A stretch of DNA of 64,000 bases, from positions 248,001 through 312,000 of the forward strand of contig CM055757.1 in assembly GCA_029465975.1 (NCBI GenBank), read 5' to 3'. The notes below the pieces were generated by a model, which was not told the DNA's origin, made no database searches, and saw only the letters and a list, made by a program, of their open reading frames with translations. Below are positions 18,425 through 29,143 of this stretch, in pieces; within the stretch, counting starts at the first letter, position 1; each line of letters opens with the position of its first letter. The translations under genes were made by a program, and so were the position numbers. Source of the stretch: Dallia pectoralis. Lineage: Eukaryota > Chordata > Actinopteri > Esociformes > Umbridae.

Positions 18425-20212
18425 ATGGCGGCTGGCCCGGTAGCGGAGGGTATCTCCCAGGATTTCGCCCTCCGTTTTGAGGTAATAGGAGGGCAGGAGG
18501 GAGTTTGGGGTCGGCCCAATTTCGCGCAGAGCGTGTTGGTGGATGCGCTGAAGCTCTCGTCGGTCGAGGTCTCCTACCTTTTTGGGAGCGGCAACGGCCG
18601 TTTCTTTGAGGTGACCTTTTACAGGGAGGCGGACAAGACGGCGACCTTAAAGAGGATGGAAGAGGTGGGCCGGGCGGTTCCGCTCAGCTACTTTACGGTG
18701 GTGGACATTTCAAGGGTGAGGCCGGAAGTGGCGGGTCCAGAGGTGGCAAGTCCAGAAGTGGCGGAACCAGAAGTGGAGGGTCCAGGAGTGGCAGGGCCGG
18801 AGGGGGCGGGCCCGGAGGGGGCGGGCCCGGAGGCGGAGGGGCCGGAGGCGGAGGGGCCGGAGGCGGAGGGCCCAGAGGCGGAAGGCCCGGAGGCGGAAGG
18901 CCCGGAGGCGGAAGGCCCGGAGGCAAGGGGCCCGGAGGCAAGGGGCCCGGAGGCAAGGGGCCCGGAGGCAAGGGGTGAGCCGAGGAGGATGAAAAACACA
19001 CTCCGGTTCCAGTGGAAGGGGGCGTTAGAGCAGATTTGGAGTCGGACTCAGTTTGCCAGAGACATGTTGCTGGGGGCTCTGAAGGCTACGCCAGTAGTGG
19101 TGAAGTGCCTGCAGGAGAACCTCAGGGAGCGGGCGTACGAGGTAACCTTCTTCAAGGAGGAGGACATGGTGGCAGCAATGAGGAAGGTGGAGGAAGCCGG
19201 GCAGACCGGGCCGTACGGACTGTTTAGAATGATGGACCTGTCAAGTGGGGGGGTCAGAGAAGTGACCGTGAGGATGTATGACTCCAATGTGGAGGACGGG
19301 TGTGTGAGGAGATTCCTGGAGGGGTTTTGTAAGGTAACTGAGGGGCCCAGGTACACCAGGGGCCCGTTTGGTTTTTGGACGGCCAGGAGGCAATTCCGGG
19401 TGATCCTTCACCCAGATCCGGCCGGGAAGGACGGCTACCGCCACCTCCCGACGATGTTTGAAATTGGGGGAGAGAGCGGCACGATATTCTACGCTCGGCA
19501 GCCGAGCTTCTGCCGCAGGTGCCGGAGGAGCGGGCACAGTATGGCCACTTGTGAGGCGAGGAGGAGATGTTACAGGTGTGGGTCAGACCAGCACGAGGTC
19601 GCAAGATGTTCAGAGCCGAAGAAATGCAGGGAGTGTGGCTCGGGGGAGCATTTGGTGGCTGCATGCCCAAGGCGAAGGAGGACATATGCGGAGGCTGCGG
19701 GAGGAGAGGGCAGGAGGGGCCAGGCACCAAGGGCGGAGGAGAGGCAGGCGGGGGCGGAGCCCCAGGAGCAAGCGGGGGAGCCCCAGGCACAAGCTGGTGA
19801 GGAGCCCCAGGCCCAAGCTGGTGAGGAGCCCCAGGAGGTGGCGCCGGTGGAGGGAGAGATGGAGGAGGAGGAGGACGAGGATGAGAGTGAGGAAGAGGAG
19901 GAGGAAATGGAGGAGGAGGAGGAGACGCCGCAGGAGGAGAGACCCATTGATGGGGCGCTGGAGGAGGCCCTTGCCGGGTTGAGGGAGCTCTCAGGCGGGG
20001 TGCCGGTGGAGCAGAGGGACGTGGAGATGCCGAAAAGGAAGAGGCTTCCTAGGGTCGGCACAGGGGTTGGACTGGGGGTGAGTGGGGGCATGGAAGGGAG
20101 TGGGACCAGGGGGGAGGGGGGGAAGGCAGCCAAGAGAGTGGTGGGGAGTGGGGAGACGGGGTCGGTCAGGGGGTGGAGGGTTTCACCTCCATGGACTTTG
20201 TGGACCCGATGA
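18425..20212 (+). CDS. ORF1 of E6, two-domain three-knuckle protein
   Basis: 595 aa from an ATG in good context (GCACCATGG). Domain 1 covers residues 1-98 (LRFEVIGGQEGVW, FFEVTFYREAD, VVDIS). A ~85-residue linker of PEVAG, GPEGA, GPEAE and GPEAR pentapeptides follows. Domain 2 starts at MKNTLRFQW and is homologous to domain 1 (LRFQW, YEVTFFKEED, MMDLS). Then come VTVRMYDSNVED, GFWTARRQFRV, IFYARQPSFC and three CX2CX4HX4C knuckles. RRRRTYAEAAGG, PQAQAGEE repeats, an acidic tract, ALEEALAGLRELS and PKRKR complete the protein. A one-base loss near 20155 replaces the usual tail (ending FAGGGT at about 20284 in E11) by ~20 unrelated residues. The role is inferred as RNA binding. Confidence 0.88.
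   Translation: MAAGPVAEGISQDFALRFEVIGGQEGVWGRPNFAQSVLVDALKLSSVEVSYLFGSGNGRFFEVTFYREADKTATLKRMEEVGRAVPLSYFTVVDISRVRPEVAGPEVASPEVAEPEVEGPGVAGPEGAGPEGAGPEAEGPEAEGPEAEGPEAEGPEAEGPEAEGPEARGPEARGPEARGPEARGEPRRMKNTLRFQWKGALEQIWSRTQFARDMLLGALKATPVVVKCLQENLRERAYEVTFFKEEDMVAAMRKVEEAGQTGPYGLFRMMDLSSGGVREVTVRMYDSNVEDGCVRRFLEGFCKVTEGPRYTRGPFGFWTARRQFRVILHPDPAGKDGYRHLPTMFEIGGESGTIFYARQPSFCRRCRRSGHSMATCEARRRCYRCGSDQHEVARCSEPKKCRECGSGEHLVAACPRRRRTYAEAAGGEGRRGQAPRAEERQAGAEPQEQAGEPQAQAGEEPQAQAGEEPQEVAPVEGEMEEEEDEDESEEEEEEMEEEEETPQEERPIDGALEEALAGLRELSGGVPVEQRDVEMPKRKRLPRVGTGVGLGVSGGMEGSGTRGEGGKAAKRVVGSGETGSVRGWRVSPPWTLWTR
18717..18975 (+). repeat. 15-bp linker repeats in ORF1 of E6
   Basis: About 17 units of 15 bp encode collagen-like pentapeptides (GPEAE, GPEAR, GPEGA, SPEVA) between the two N-terminal domains. 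E11 has fewer units. Confidence 0.85.
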
Positions 20213-20284
20213 CGGGAGAGGGGGGTTGGGACCCCCCAGGCATCTGCAGGGACGGAGAGGGCATTTGCCGGGGGGGGGACATGA

Positions 20285-20541
20285 AGGACTTGGGTGGGGA
20301 TGGGGTTTTGGTGTGTTTGGGTGGTTTGGTTTGTGGGTGAAGGGGTATGTGGTTGTGGAAGGGTGTTGGGGCTGTTTTTGGGTGTAGAGGGTGGTATTTG
20401 GGGGATAAGGTGTTTTTTGGTGTTTTTTGATGTGGGTGGTTGTTTTTGTTTTCTGAGGTTTTTGTGGTTTTCAAGTAGTGCCCGGGGTGGGCCACTGTAT
20501 GGTTGTGCGAATGTCTTTTGGGAATAAAGGCCTTTAACAAT
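20285..20541 (+). other. 3' UTR of E6
   Basis: G/T-rich. It holds the GCCC-GGGGT-GGGC hairpin (about 20488-20500), AATAAA at 20523-20528 and the TTTAACAAT tail. Confidence 0.7.
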
Positions 20542-20691
20542 CTGTTCTTATCAGTTTAATATCTGATATGTCCCCCATCGGGGGACTATACATATTAAAT
20601 GGATTTTTCCAACAGGGAGTCGGAAGCGGGGCTTGCTCCGTCCGCTCCACGCATCGACTCGGTATTGCAGTACCTCCGAGAACGGTGCACC
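20542..20691 (+). ncRNA. U2 snRNA gene 3' fragment 6
   Basis: 150-bp nt 40-to-end U2 fragment after E6. Confidence 0.93.
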
Positions 20692-21186
20692 ATCTTTGAC
20701 CTGTCAAAAACAACAACAAAAAGAAGGAACACAAGTGGTGACCTAGTAGCCGAGAGAGGTGAGTATCCACGTAGGTAAATGCGTATCCCTAGTAGCAAGA
20801 GGATGATAATAACAACTGTGTGCACTTTTTTTCCCCGTCCTGTCATTTGCTCAATGACCTGTGTTCTGTGTGGAATTTTTTCCCTCCGTTTTACTTAAAA
20901 AAAAAAAAAAAATAAATAAAAAATAGATTTTGGTTAAATCACTGTGTCTGTGTGTGTGTGACTGTGTGTGTGTGACTGTGTGTGTGTGACTGTGTGTGCC
21001 CAGTCTCTCACTCTGTGACTTGACTAGTCACTCAACTAACTAGTCACCAACTCACTCATGCCCTCATTTGTTCATTCACTCACTCACAAATCCACGAGGC
21101 CTGTGCCTGGCACTGAACGAGTGTTTCTCGACCCCTTCACTTTGTCCGAAATCAAAACTCTGGTTTCTCTTCAATTTACGCACAAG
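20692..21186 (+). repeat. U2 spacer S6
   Basis: Short 3'-box type, A tract 20898-20923 with T interruptions, TG array, PSE-like motif at about 21136-21155. Ends CACAAG. Confidence 0.8.
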
Positions 21187-21242
21187 TTTAGTTGCGGCTC
21201 GGAGAGTTGACAGAGTGGAGTGGGTTTGGAGGAGGAATTTTT

Positions 21243-21342
21243 TTCACCTGGAGTCGTGCGGTGTATGGGGCACAGGTGAAGGGAGTCACGGGTGGGGGTT
21301 TTTAGGTGTAGGGTTTGTTTTTTGGTTTTGCGCGACGTGCGC
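21243..21342 (+). other. 5' UTR structured element of E7
   Basis: Stem-loop 1 (21243-21280) pairs TTCACCTG with CAGGTGAA around GTCGTGCGGTGTATGGGGC. Mini-hairpin at 21330-21342. Confidence 0.58.
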
Positions 21343-21415
21343 TGGTAGTTTTCACTAGTGGGTTTGCTACCTTTTTTGGTTTTGGGCCTGGTGCGTGTTT
21401 TATCGCGCCATCGCC

Positions 21416-23209
21416 ATGGCGGCTGATCCTGGAGCGGGGGGTGAGCCCTCAAAGTACATCCTCCGCTTCCAGTGGAAAGAAGAGCTGGGGGAAGTCTGGG
21501 ACTGGGATAAGTTCGCCAACGACATGCTGTTGGGGGCGTTGAAGATAACGCCGGTGGAAGTAAGGTGCCTGATGGGGAGCGCGACGTGCCGCTACTATGA
21601 GGTCCACTTCTTCAGGGAGGCGGACAAGGAAGAAACAAGGAAGAAGGTCGAGGATGCGGGCCAGACCAGTCCCTACGACCTCTTCGTAGTGGCAGACATT
21701 GGGGTCTCGGCAACGGTTGGCCCGGAGGCAAGGGGCCCTGGGGAAGGGGGCCCGGAGGCAAGAGGCCCGGAAGAGGGGGGCCCACAGTCGGGAGGCCCGG
21801 AGCCTGGAGGCCCGGAGCCGGGGAGGAAAATGAAGAACACCCTCCGGTTCCAGTGGCGGGGATTGGGAACGGACGAGGAGCCGTGGGACCGGGACCGTTT
21901 CGCCAGGGATATGCTCCTGGGGACGCTAAAGACTGGACCGAGCGTGGTGAAGTGCCTGCAGGGGGGCCTTTTGGAGGCATCATTTGAGGTGACCTTTTTT
22001 TCTGGGGCTAAAATGGAGGAGGTGTTGAGACAGATAGAGGAGGCGGGGATGGCGAGGCCTTATGGCCTCTTTCAAGTGACAGACATGTCAAGAGGGGGGT
22101 TCAGGGTCCTAACGATCCACGTTTACGACCCGGAGGTTGAAGACGCGACGGTGAAGGGGTTCCTGGCTGGGTGGTGTAAGGTGGGGCCAGGACCCCGATA
22201 TATCAGGGATAGGTACGGTTTCTGGACGGGTCGGAGGCAGTACCAGGTTGGCCTTTTGCCAGACCCTGCCGGGAAGGATGGGTACCGGCACTTGCCGGCA
22301 ATGTTTGCCATCGGTGGGGTGAGGGGGACACTCTACTATGCCCGCCAGCCGGAGTTCTGCAGGCGGTGCATGAAGAGCGGGCACAGAGCGGCGGCGTGTG
22401 AGGGGCGGCGCCGCTGCCATAGGTGTGGGTCGGACAAGCACCTTGCCAACAGCTGTCCGGCCCCAAAGGCGTGCCACGAGTGCGGTGCGACGGGGCACTT
22501 AGTGCGGAGTGCCCGAAAAGGAGGCGGTCCTACGCGGAGGCCGCTGGAGGAGAGGGGGCGAGAGGCAGGAGTGGGAGACAAGGGGGGCCGGAGCCCCAAG
22601 AGCAAGCAGGGGAGCCCCAGGAGCAAGGGGGAGGAGCCCCAGGAGCAAGCGGGTGAGGAGCCCCAGGAGGTGGTGCCCGTAGAGGGAGAGATGGAGGGAG
22701 GAGGTGGATGATGATGAGGAGGATGAAAATGGTGATGATGAGGAGGAGGAGGAGGAGGAGGAGGAGGAGGAGGAAATGGACGAGGAAGATGAGGAGGATG
22801 AGGATGAAGAGGATGACGATGAGGAGCGGGTTGAGGAGACGCCGCTGGGGGAGAGACCAGCAGGATGGGGCTCTGGAGGAGGCCCGTGTCGGGCTGAGGG
22901 AGCTCGCTGACGGGATGCCAGCAGAGCCAAGGAGCCTGACCATGCCAAAAGAAAGAGGGTGCCAAGGGTCGGCACGGGGTTGAACAAGGGGTGAGTGGGG
23001 GCTTGGAGGGGGGTGTGTCCGGGGGGGATGGGGAGAAGGGAGCCAAGAGGGTGGTGGGGAGTGAGGGAGTCTGTGTCACTCAGGGGGTGGAGGGTTTCAA
23101 GTCCATGGACTTTGCGGACCCAATGACAGGAGAGGCGGGGGTTGGGACCCCCCAGGCATCTGCAGGGACTGAGAGGGCATTTGCCGGGGGGGGGACAGGA
23201 AGGACATGA
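21416..23209 (+). pseudogene. ORF1 of E7, two domains, frameshift after the knuckles
   Basis: From the ATG at 21416 one frame runs 431 codons. Domain 1 is EPSKYILRFQWKEELGEVW..YYEVHFFREAD, then a short GPEARGP linker. Domain 2 starts MKNTLRFQWRG and contains FEVTFFSGAK and QVTDMSRGG. Next come ITIHVYDPEVED-type strands, GFWTGRRQYQV, LYYARQPEFC and three knuckles (CRRCMKSGHRAAAC, CHRCGSDKHLANSC, CHECGATGHLVRS). A one-base change near 22505 alters the last knuckle Cys region and the frame, which stops at 22711. The acidic tract and the tail continue in other frames; the GTPQASAGTERAFAGGG tail ends at 23209 in the original frame. Likely broken by small indels only. Confidence 0.85.
22687..22845 (+). 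repeat. GAG/GAT trinucleotide tract (acidic domain) in E7
   Basis: Long run of GAG, GAT and GAA codons encoding Glu/Asp. The same tract in E5 (16780-16920) and other copies varies in length and is a likely site of slippage. Confidence 0.75.
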
Positions 23210-23460
23210 AGGACTTGGGGGGAGATGGGGATTTGGTTTGTATGTGGGGTTTTGTTGGTAGTGATGGACTATGGCTTGTTGAAGGGTTGTGGGACTGTTT
23301 TGGGTGTAGAGGGTGGGTTTTGGGGAAGAGGTGTTTGGTTTTTGTTGTTTTTTGGGTGGTATTGGAAGTGGGATTTGGTTTTTTTCCCAAGTTGTGCCCG
23401 GTGTGGGCCACTGTATGATATGTAAGCGTGTCTTTACGGGAAATAAAGACGTTTAACAAT
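23210..23460 (+). other. 3' UTR of E7
   Basis: G/T-rich; GCCC-GGTGT-GGGC hairpin at 23396-23408, AATAAA at about 23442-23447, TTTAACAAT tail. Confidence 0.7.
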
Positions 23461-23610
23461 CTGTTCTTATCAGTTTAATATCTGATATGTCCCCCATCGG
23501 GGGACTATACATATTAAATGGATTTTTCCAACAGGGAGTCGGAAGCGGGGCTTGCTCCGTCCGCTCCACGCATCGACTCGGTATTGCAGTACCTCCGAGA
23601 ACGGTGCACC
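23461..23610 (+). ncRNA. U2 snRNA gene 3' fragment 7
   Basis: 150-bp nt 40-to-end U2 fragment after E7. Confidence 0.93.
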
Positions 23611-24091
23611 ATCTTTGACCTGTCAAAAACAACAACAAAAAGAAGGAACACAAGTGGTGACCTAGTAGCCGAGAGAGGTGAGTATCCACGTAGGTAAATG
23701 CGTATCCCTAGTAGCAAGAGGATGATAATAACAACTGTGTGCACTTTTTTTCCCCGTCCTGTCATTTGCTCAACGACCTGTGTTCTGTGTGGAATTTTTT
23801 CCCTCCGTTTTACTTAAAAAAAAAAAAAATAAATAAAAAAAATAGATTTTGGTTAAATCACTGTGTCTGTGTGTGTGTGACTGTGTGTGTGTGACTGTGT
23901 GTGCCCAGTCTCTCACTCTGTGACTTGACTAGTCACTCAACTAACTAGTCACCAACTCACTCATGCCCTCATTTGTTCATTCACTCACTCACAAATCCAC
24001 GAGGCCTGTGCCTGGCACTGAACGAGTGTTTCTCGACCCCTTCACTTTGTCCGAAATCAAAACTCTGGTTTCTCTTCAATTTACGCACAAG
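23611..24091 (+). repeat. U2 spacer S7
   Basis: Last spacer of the short 3'-box type before the longer version begins at S8. A tract 23816-23842, short TG array. Ends ACGCACAAG. Confidence 0.8.
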
Positions 24092-24149
24092 TTGCGGCTC
24101 GGAGAGTGACTGGAGTTTGTGGAGGAGACGTTGGAGAGGGATCTTTGTT

Positions 24150-24255
24150 CACCTGTTGTCTTGCGGTGTATGGGGCACAGGTGGAGGGGATCACGGTTTG
24201 GTGTGTTTTCTGGATTAGGGCTTTTATGCCATTGTTTGGTTTGCGCGACGTGCGT
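24150..24255 (+). other. 5' UTR structured element of E8
   Basis: Stem-loop 1 (24150-24183) pairs CACCTGT with ACAGGTG. GGGC-TTTTAT-GCC mini-stem near 24217. Mini-hairpin GCGC-GACGT-GCGT at 24243-24255. Confidence 0.55.
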
Positions 24256-24338
24256 ATATATTTAGTTTCTCTTTTCTCCTAGTTTATTCATTTTTGTTTT
24301 CGTTTGGGCCTGGTGCGTGGCCTTTTCTAGCCGGCACC

Positions 24339-26171
24339 ATGGCGGCTGGTCCTGAAGCGGGGGTGAGCCCCAAAAGTACTCCCTCCGCTTTCAGTGGAAA
24401 GGAGGTTGGAGGATTGCTGGGACCGGGAAAAGTTTTCAAGGAGCATGGTGGTGGAGGCTCTGAAGCTCACACGGACGGAGGTCTCAGGCCTAGCCGGGGG
24501 CGTGGAGTACCGTGCTTATGAGGTCAATTTCCACAAAGAGGCGGACAAGGAGGCAACCAAGAGAAGGATAGTGGAGGCGGGCCAGACCAGTCCCCACAAT
24601 CTGTTCGATGTGACGGATCTCTCAAGCGTGAGTGTGAGAGCTGTGGGTCCGGAAGCGGAGGGTCCGGAAGCGGAGGGTCCGGAGCCGGGGGGCCAGGACC
24701 CGGGGGGGCCGGAGCCGGGGGGCCAGGACCCGGGGGGGCCGGAGCCGGGGGGCCAAGACCCGGAGGGGCCTGAGCCGCGGGGCCCGGAGCCGGGGAGGAG
24801 AATGAAAACACCCTCCGGTTCCAGTGGCGGGGAATGGGAACGGACGAGGAGCCGTGGGGCCGGGACCGTTTCGCCAGGGATATGCTCCTGGGGACTCTAA
24901 AGACTGGACCTAGCGTGGTGAAGTGCCTGCAGGGGGGAATTTTGGAGGCATCCTTTGATGTGACCTTTTTTGCTGGGGAAAAATGGAGGTGGTCTTAAAG
25001 AAGATAGAGGATGCGGGGATGGTGAGGCCTTATGGCCTCTTTCAGGTGACAGACATGTCAAGAGGGGGGTTCAGGGTCCTAACGATCCACATGTATGACC
25101 CGGAGGTCGAAGATGTGGCGGTGAAGGGTTTCCTGGCCGGGTGGTGTAAGGTGGGGGCAGGACCCCGTTATATCAGGGACATGTACGGGTTTTGGACGGG
25201 TCGGAGGCAGTACCAGGTTGGCCTCCTGCCAGACCCTGCCGGGAAGGATGGGTACCGGCGATGTTCGCCATAGGAGAGGTGAGGGGGACTCTCTACTATG
25301 CCCGCCAGCCGGAGTTCTGCAGGCGGTGTATGAGGAGCGGGCACAGAGCAGCAGCATGTGAGGGGCGCCGACGCTGCCACAGGTGTGGGTCGGACAAGCA
25401 TCTTGCTAACAGCTGTCCGGCCCCAAAGACTTGTCATGAGTGTGGTGCGACGGGGCACCTGGTACGGGAATGCCCGAGAAGGAGGCGGTCCTATGCGGAG
25501 GCCGCCGGAGGAGAAGGGGCGAGAGGCTGGAATGGGAGACGAAGGGGGCCAGAACCCCAGGAGCAAGCAGGGGAGCCCCAGGAGAAGGCGGGGGAGGAGC
25601 CCCAGGAGCAAGCTGGGGGGGAGCCCCGGGAGCAAGCTGAGGAGGAGCCTCAAGGGCAAGCGGGCGAGGAGCCCCAGGAGCGAGCAGGGGAGGAGCCCCA
25701 GGAGGTGGTGATGAGGGCGTAGAGATGGAGGAGGAAATGGAGGATGAGGAGGAGGAGGATGAAGACGAGGAGGATGGAGATGAGGAAGAGGGAGAGCGGG
25801 TCGAGGAGACGCCGCAAGGGGAGAGACCGACAGAGGGGGCTCTGGAGGAGGCACTCGCCGGGCTGAGGGAGCTAGCTGAGGGGATGGTGGCAGAGAAAAA
25901 GAGCATGCCAAAAGGAAGAGGATACCTGGGGTCGGCACGGGGTTGGACCGGGATGAGTGGGGGCATGGAGGGGGTGTGTCTGGGGGATGGGGAAAGGCAG
26001 CCAAGAGGGTGGTGGGCAGGGGGGTGGTGGGGGTACACAGGAGGAGTTCAGCTCCAGGGGGTGGAGGGTGTCTCTTCAATGGATTTTGTGGACCCAATGT
26101 CAGGAGAGGCGGGGGTTGGGACCCCCAGGCATCTGCAGGGACAGAGAGGGCATTTGCCGGGAAGGACATGA
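24339..26171 (+). pseudogene. ORF1 of E8, multiply frameshifted
   Basis: The ATG at 24339 (MAAGPEAG) loses its frame within 15 codons. Domain 1 is then readable in the frame ending 24900 (DCWDREKFSRSMVVEALKL, YEVNFHKEAD, DVTDLSS). It continues into an EGPEPGGQDPGGPEPGG linker, which loses frame at 24800. Domain 2 and the strand VLTIHMYDPEVED appear at 24840-25250. Three knuckles lie at about 25318-25475 (CRRCMRSGHRAAAC, CHRCGSDKHLANSC, CHECGATGHLVREC). EPQEQAGE repeats, an acidic tract and a QRGHLPGRT tail in a shifted frame follow. E9 and E10 carry different breaks, so the ancestor was probably intact. Confidence 0.82.
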
Positions 26172-26412
26172 AGGACTCTGGGGGTGATGGGGTTGTTGGG
26201 TGGTTGTTGGGTTTTGTTGTTTGGTGATGGATTTTGGTTTGTTGAAGGGTTGTGGGACTGTTTTGGGTGTAGAGGGAGGGTTTTGGGGAAGAGTGTTTGT
26301 TTTTTGTTTGGGTAGTGTTTGGAAGTGGGAATTGGTTTTCCAACTTGTGCCCGGTGTGGGCCACTGTATAATTTGTAAGCCTGTCTTTACGGGAATAAAG
26401 ACGTTTAACAAT
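26172..26412 (+). other. 3' UTR of E8
   Basis: G/T-rich; GCCC-GGTGT-GGGC hairpin near 26350-26362, AATAAA at 26394-26399, TTTAACAAT tail. Confidence 0.68.
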
Positions 26413-26561
26413 CTGTTCTTATCAGTTTAATATCTGATATGTCCCCCATCGGGGACTATACATATTAAATGGATTTTTCCAACAGGGAGTCGGAAGCGGG
26501 GCTTGCTCCGTCCGCTCCACGCATCGACTCGGTATTGCAGTACCTCCGAGAACGGTGCACC
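26413..26561 (+). ncRNA. U2 snRNA gene 3' fragment 8
   Basis: 149 bp. Stem IIb is GTCCCCC/GGGGAC, one G short on the 3' side, leaving one unpaired C. Otherwise as fragment 1. Confidence 0.92.
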
Positions 26562-27065
26562 ATCTTTGACCTGTCAAAAACAAAACAACAGCCACAACAA
26601 AAAGAAGGAACACAAGTGGTGACCTAGTAGCCGAGAGAGGTGAGTATCCACGTAGGTAAATGCGTATCCCTAGTAGCAAGAGGATGATAATAACAACTGT
26701 GTGCACTTTTTTTCCCCGTCCTGTCATTTGCTCCACGACCTGTGTTCTGTGTGGAATTTTTTCCCTCCGTTTTACTTTAAAAAAAAAAAAAAATAAATAA
26801 AAAAAATAGATTTTGGTTAAATCACTGTGTCTGTGTGTGACTGTGTGTGTGTGACTGTGTGTGTGTGACTGTGTGTGCCCAGTCTCTCACTCTGTGACTT
26901 GACTAGTCACTCAACTAACTAGTCACCAACTCACTCATGCCCTCATTTGTTCATTCACTCACTCACAAATCCACGAGGCCTGTGCCTGGCACTGAACGAG
27001 TGTTTCTCGACCCCTTCACTTTGTCCGAAATCAAAACTCTGCTTTCTCTTCAATTTACGCACAAG
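26562..27065 (+). repeat. U2 spacer S8 (long 3'-box type)
   Basis: The 3'-box-like tract has an AGCCACAACA insertion (ACAAAACAACAGCCACAAC) that is absent from S1-S7 and present in S8-S13. A tract 26778-26808. PSE-like motif at about 27014-27033. Ends ACAAG. Confidence 0.8.
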
Positions 27066-27131
27066 TTGCGGCTCGGAGAGTGACTGGAGTTTGTGGAGGG
27101 AGACGTTGGAGAGCGACGCCGGATCTTTGTT

Positions 27132-27238
27132 CACCTGTTGTCTTGCGGTGTATGGGGCACAGGTGGAGGGGATCACGGTTTCGGTGTGTTTTCTGGATTA
27201 GGGCTTTTATGCCATTGTTTGGTTTGCGCGACGTGCGT
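27132..27238 (+). other. 5' UTR structured element of E9
   Basis: Stem-loop 1 (27132-27165) as in E8. Mini-hairpin GCGC-GACGT-GCGT at 27226-27238. Confidence 0.55.
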
Positions 27239-27321
27239 ATATATTTAGTTTCTCTTTTCTCCTAGTTTATTCATTTTTGTTTTCGTTTGGGCCTGGTGCG
27301 TGGCCTTTTCTAGCCGGCACC

Positions 27322-29143
27322 ATGGCGGCTGGTCCTGAAGCGGGGGGTGTTCCGAAAAAGTACTCCCTCCGCTTTCAGTGGAAAGGAGGGTTGGAGGATT
27401 GCTGGGACCGGGAAAAGTTTTCAAGGAGCATGGTGGTGGAGGCTCTGAAGCTCACACGGACGGAGGTCTCAGGCCTAGCCGGGGCGTGGAGTACCAGGCT
27501 TATGAGGTCAATTTCCACAAAGAGGCGGACAAGGAGGCAACCAAGAGAAGGATAGTGGAGGCCGGCCAGACCAGTCCCCACAATCTGTTCGATGCGACGG
27601 ATCTCTCAAGCGTGAGTGTGAGAGCTGTGGGTCCGGGAAGCGGGGGCCCGGAGGGTCCGGAGCCGGGGGCCAGGAGCCGGGGGCCGGAGCCGGGGGCCCA
27701 GGAGCCGGGGGCCCGGAGATGGGGGCCAAGAGATGGGGGCCAGGAGACCGGAGGAGGAGGATGAAGAACACCCTCCGTTTTCAGTGGCGGGAATGGGAAC
27801 GGATGAGGAGCCGTGGGGACCGGGATCAGTTCGCCAGGGACATGCTCCTGGGGACTCTAAAGACTGGACCCAGCGTGGTGAAGTGCCTGCAGGGGGTTTT
27901 TGGAGCATCCTTTGATGTAACCTTTTTGCTGGGGCGAAAATGGAAGTGGTGTTTAAGAAAATAGAGGATGCGGGGATGGACGAGGCCATATGGCCTCTTC
28001 CAGGTGACAGACATGTCAAGAGGGGGTCCAGGGTTTTAACGATCCACATGTATGATCCGGAGGTGGAGATGGGGCGGTGAAGGGATTCCTGGCCGGGTGG
28101 TGCAAGGTGGGGGCAGGACCCCGTTATATCAGGGACATGTACGGGTTTTGGACGGGGCGGAGGCAGTACCAGGTGGGCCTCCTGCCAGACCCTGCGGGAA
28201 GGACGGGGGTGCCGGCGATGTTCGCCATTGGTGGGGTGAGGGGGACCCTCTACTATGCACGCCAGCCTGAGTTTTGCAGGCGGTGTATGAGGAGCGGGCA
28301 CAGAGCAGCAGCATGTGAGGGCGCGCCGCTGCCACAGGTGTGGGTCGGACAAGCATCTTGCTAACAGCTGTCCGGCCCCAAAGACTTGTCATGAGTGTGG
28401 TGCGACGGGGCACCTGGTAGTGCGGAATGCCCGAGAAGGAGGCGGTCCTATGCGGAGGCCGCTGGAGGAGTGGAAGCAAGAGGCAGGAATGGGAGACGAA
28501 GGGGGCCAGAACCCCAGGAGCAAGCAGGGGAGCCCCAGGAGAAGGCGGGGGAGGAGCCCCAGGAGCAAGCTTGGGGGAGCCCCGGGAGCAAGCTGAGGAG
28601 GAGCCTCAAGGGCAAGCGGGCGAGGAGCCCCAGGAGCGAGCAGGGGAGGAGCCCCAGGAGGTGGTACCCGTGGAGGGCGTTGAGATGGAGGAGGAAATGG
28701 AGGATGAGGAGGAGGAGGATGAAGACGAGGAGGATGGAGATGAGGAAGAGGGAGAGCGGGTCGAGGAGACGCCGCAAGGGGAGAGACCGACAGAGGGGGC
28801 TCTGGAGGAGGCACTCGCCGGGCTGAGGGAGCTAGCTGAGGGGATGGTGGCAGAGAAAAAGAGCATGCCGAAAAGGAAGAGGATACCTGGGGTCGGCACG
28901 GGGGTTGGACCGGGGATGAGTGGGGGCATGGAGGGGGGTGTGTCTGGGGGGGATGGGGGAAAGGCAGCCAAGAGGGTGGTGGGCAGTGGGGGTGGTGGGG
29001 GTACACAGGAGGAGTTAAGCTCCAGGGGGGTGGAGGGTGTCTCTTCAATGGATTTTGTGGACCCAATGTCAGGAGAGGCGGGGGTTGGGACCCCCCCGGC
29101 ATCTGCAGGGACAGAGAGGGCGTTTGCCGGGGGGGGGACATGA
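27322..29143 (+). pseudogene. ORF1 of E9, broken N half, open C half
   Basis: Starts MAAGPEAGGVPKKYSLRFQW. A lost G near 27482 (compare E10) ends the frame of domain 1. Domain 2 (MKNTLRFQWREWERM, 27760 on) and the knuckle region (28280-28430) are split by further one-base losses. From 28427 one frame is open to 29143. It holds PQEQAGE-type repeats, the acidic tract (28680-28760), ERVEETPQGERP, ALEEALAGLRELAEG, PKRKRIPGVG and the intact tail GTPPASAGTERAFAGGGT. Confidence 0.82.

Larger units (their letters stand above)
18196..20541 (+). mobile_element. E6: ORF1-only element with two-domain ORF1
   Basis: 2.35 kb: 5' UTR, ORF1, 3' UTR and TTTAACAAT tail. Nearly identical to E11, 15 kb away. No trace of ORF2. 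Confidence 0.9.
21187..23460 (+). mobile_element. E7: ORF1-only element with two-domain ORF1
   Basis: 2.27 kb with full 5' UTR, frameshifted ORF1 and TTTAACAAT tail. It is the full-length counterpart of the truncated E5. Confidence 0.9.
24092..26412 (+). mobile_element. E8: ORF1-only element, decayed ORF1
   Basis: 2.3 kb, same subfamily as E9 and E10 (shared 5' UTR, GGGCTTTTATGCC motif and linker). TTTAACAAT tail. ORF1 is broken in several places. Confidence 0.88.
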
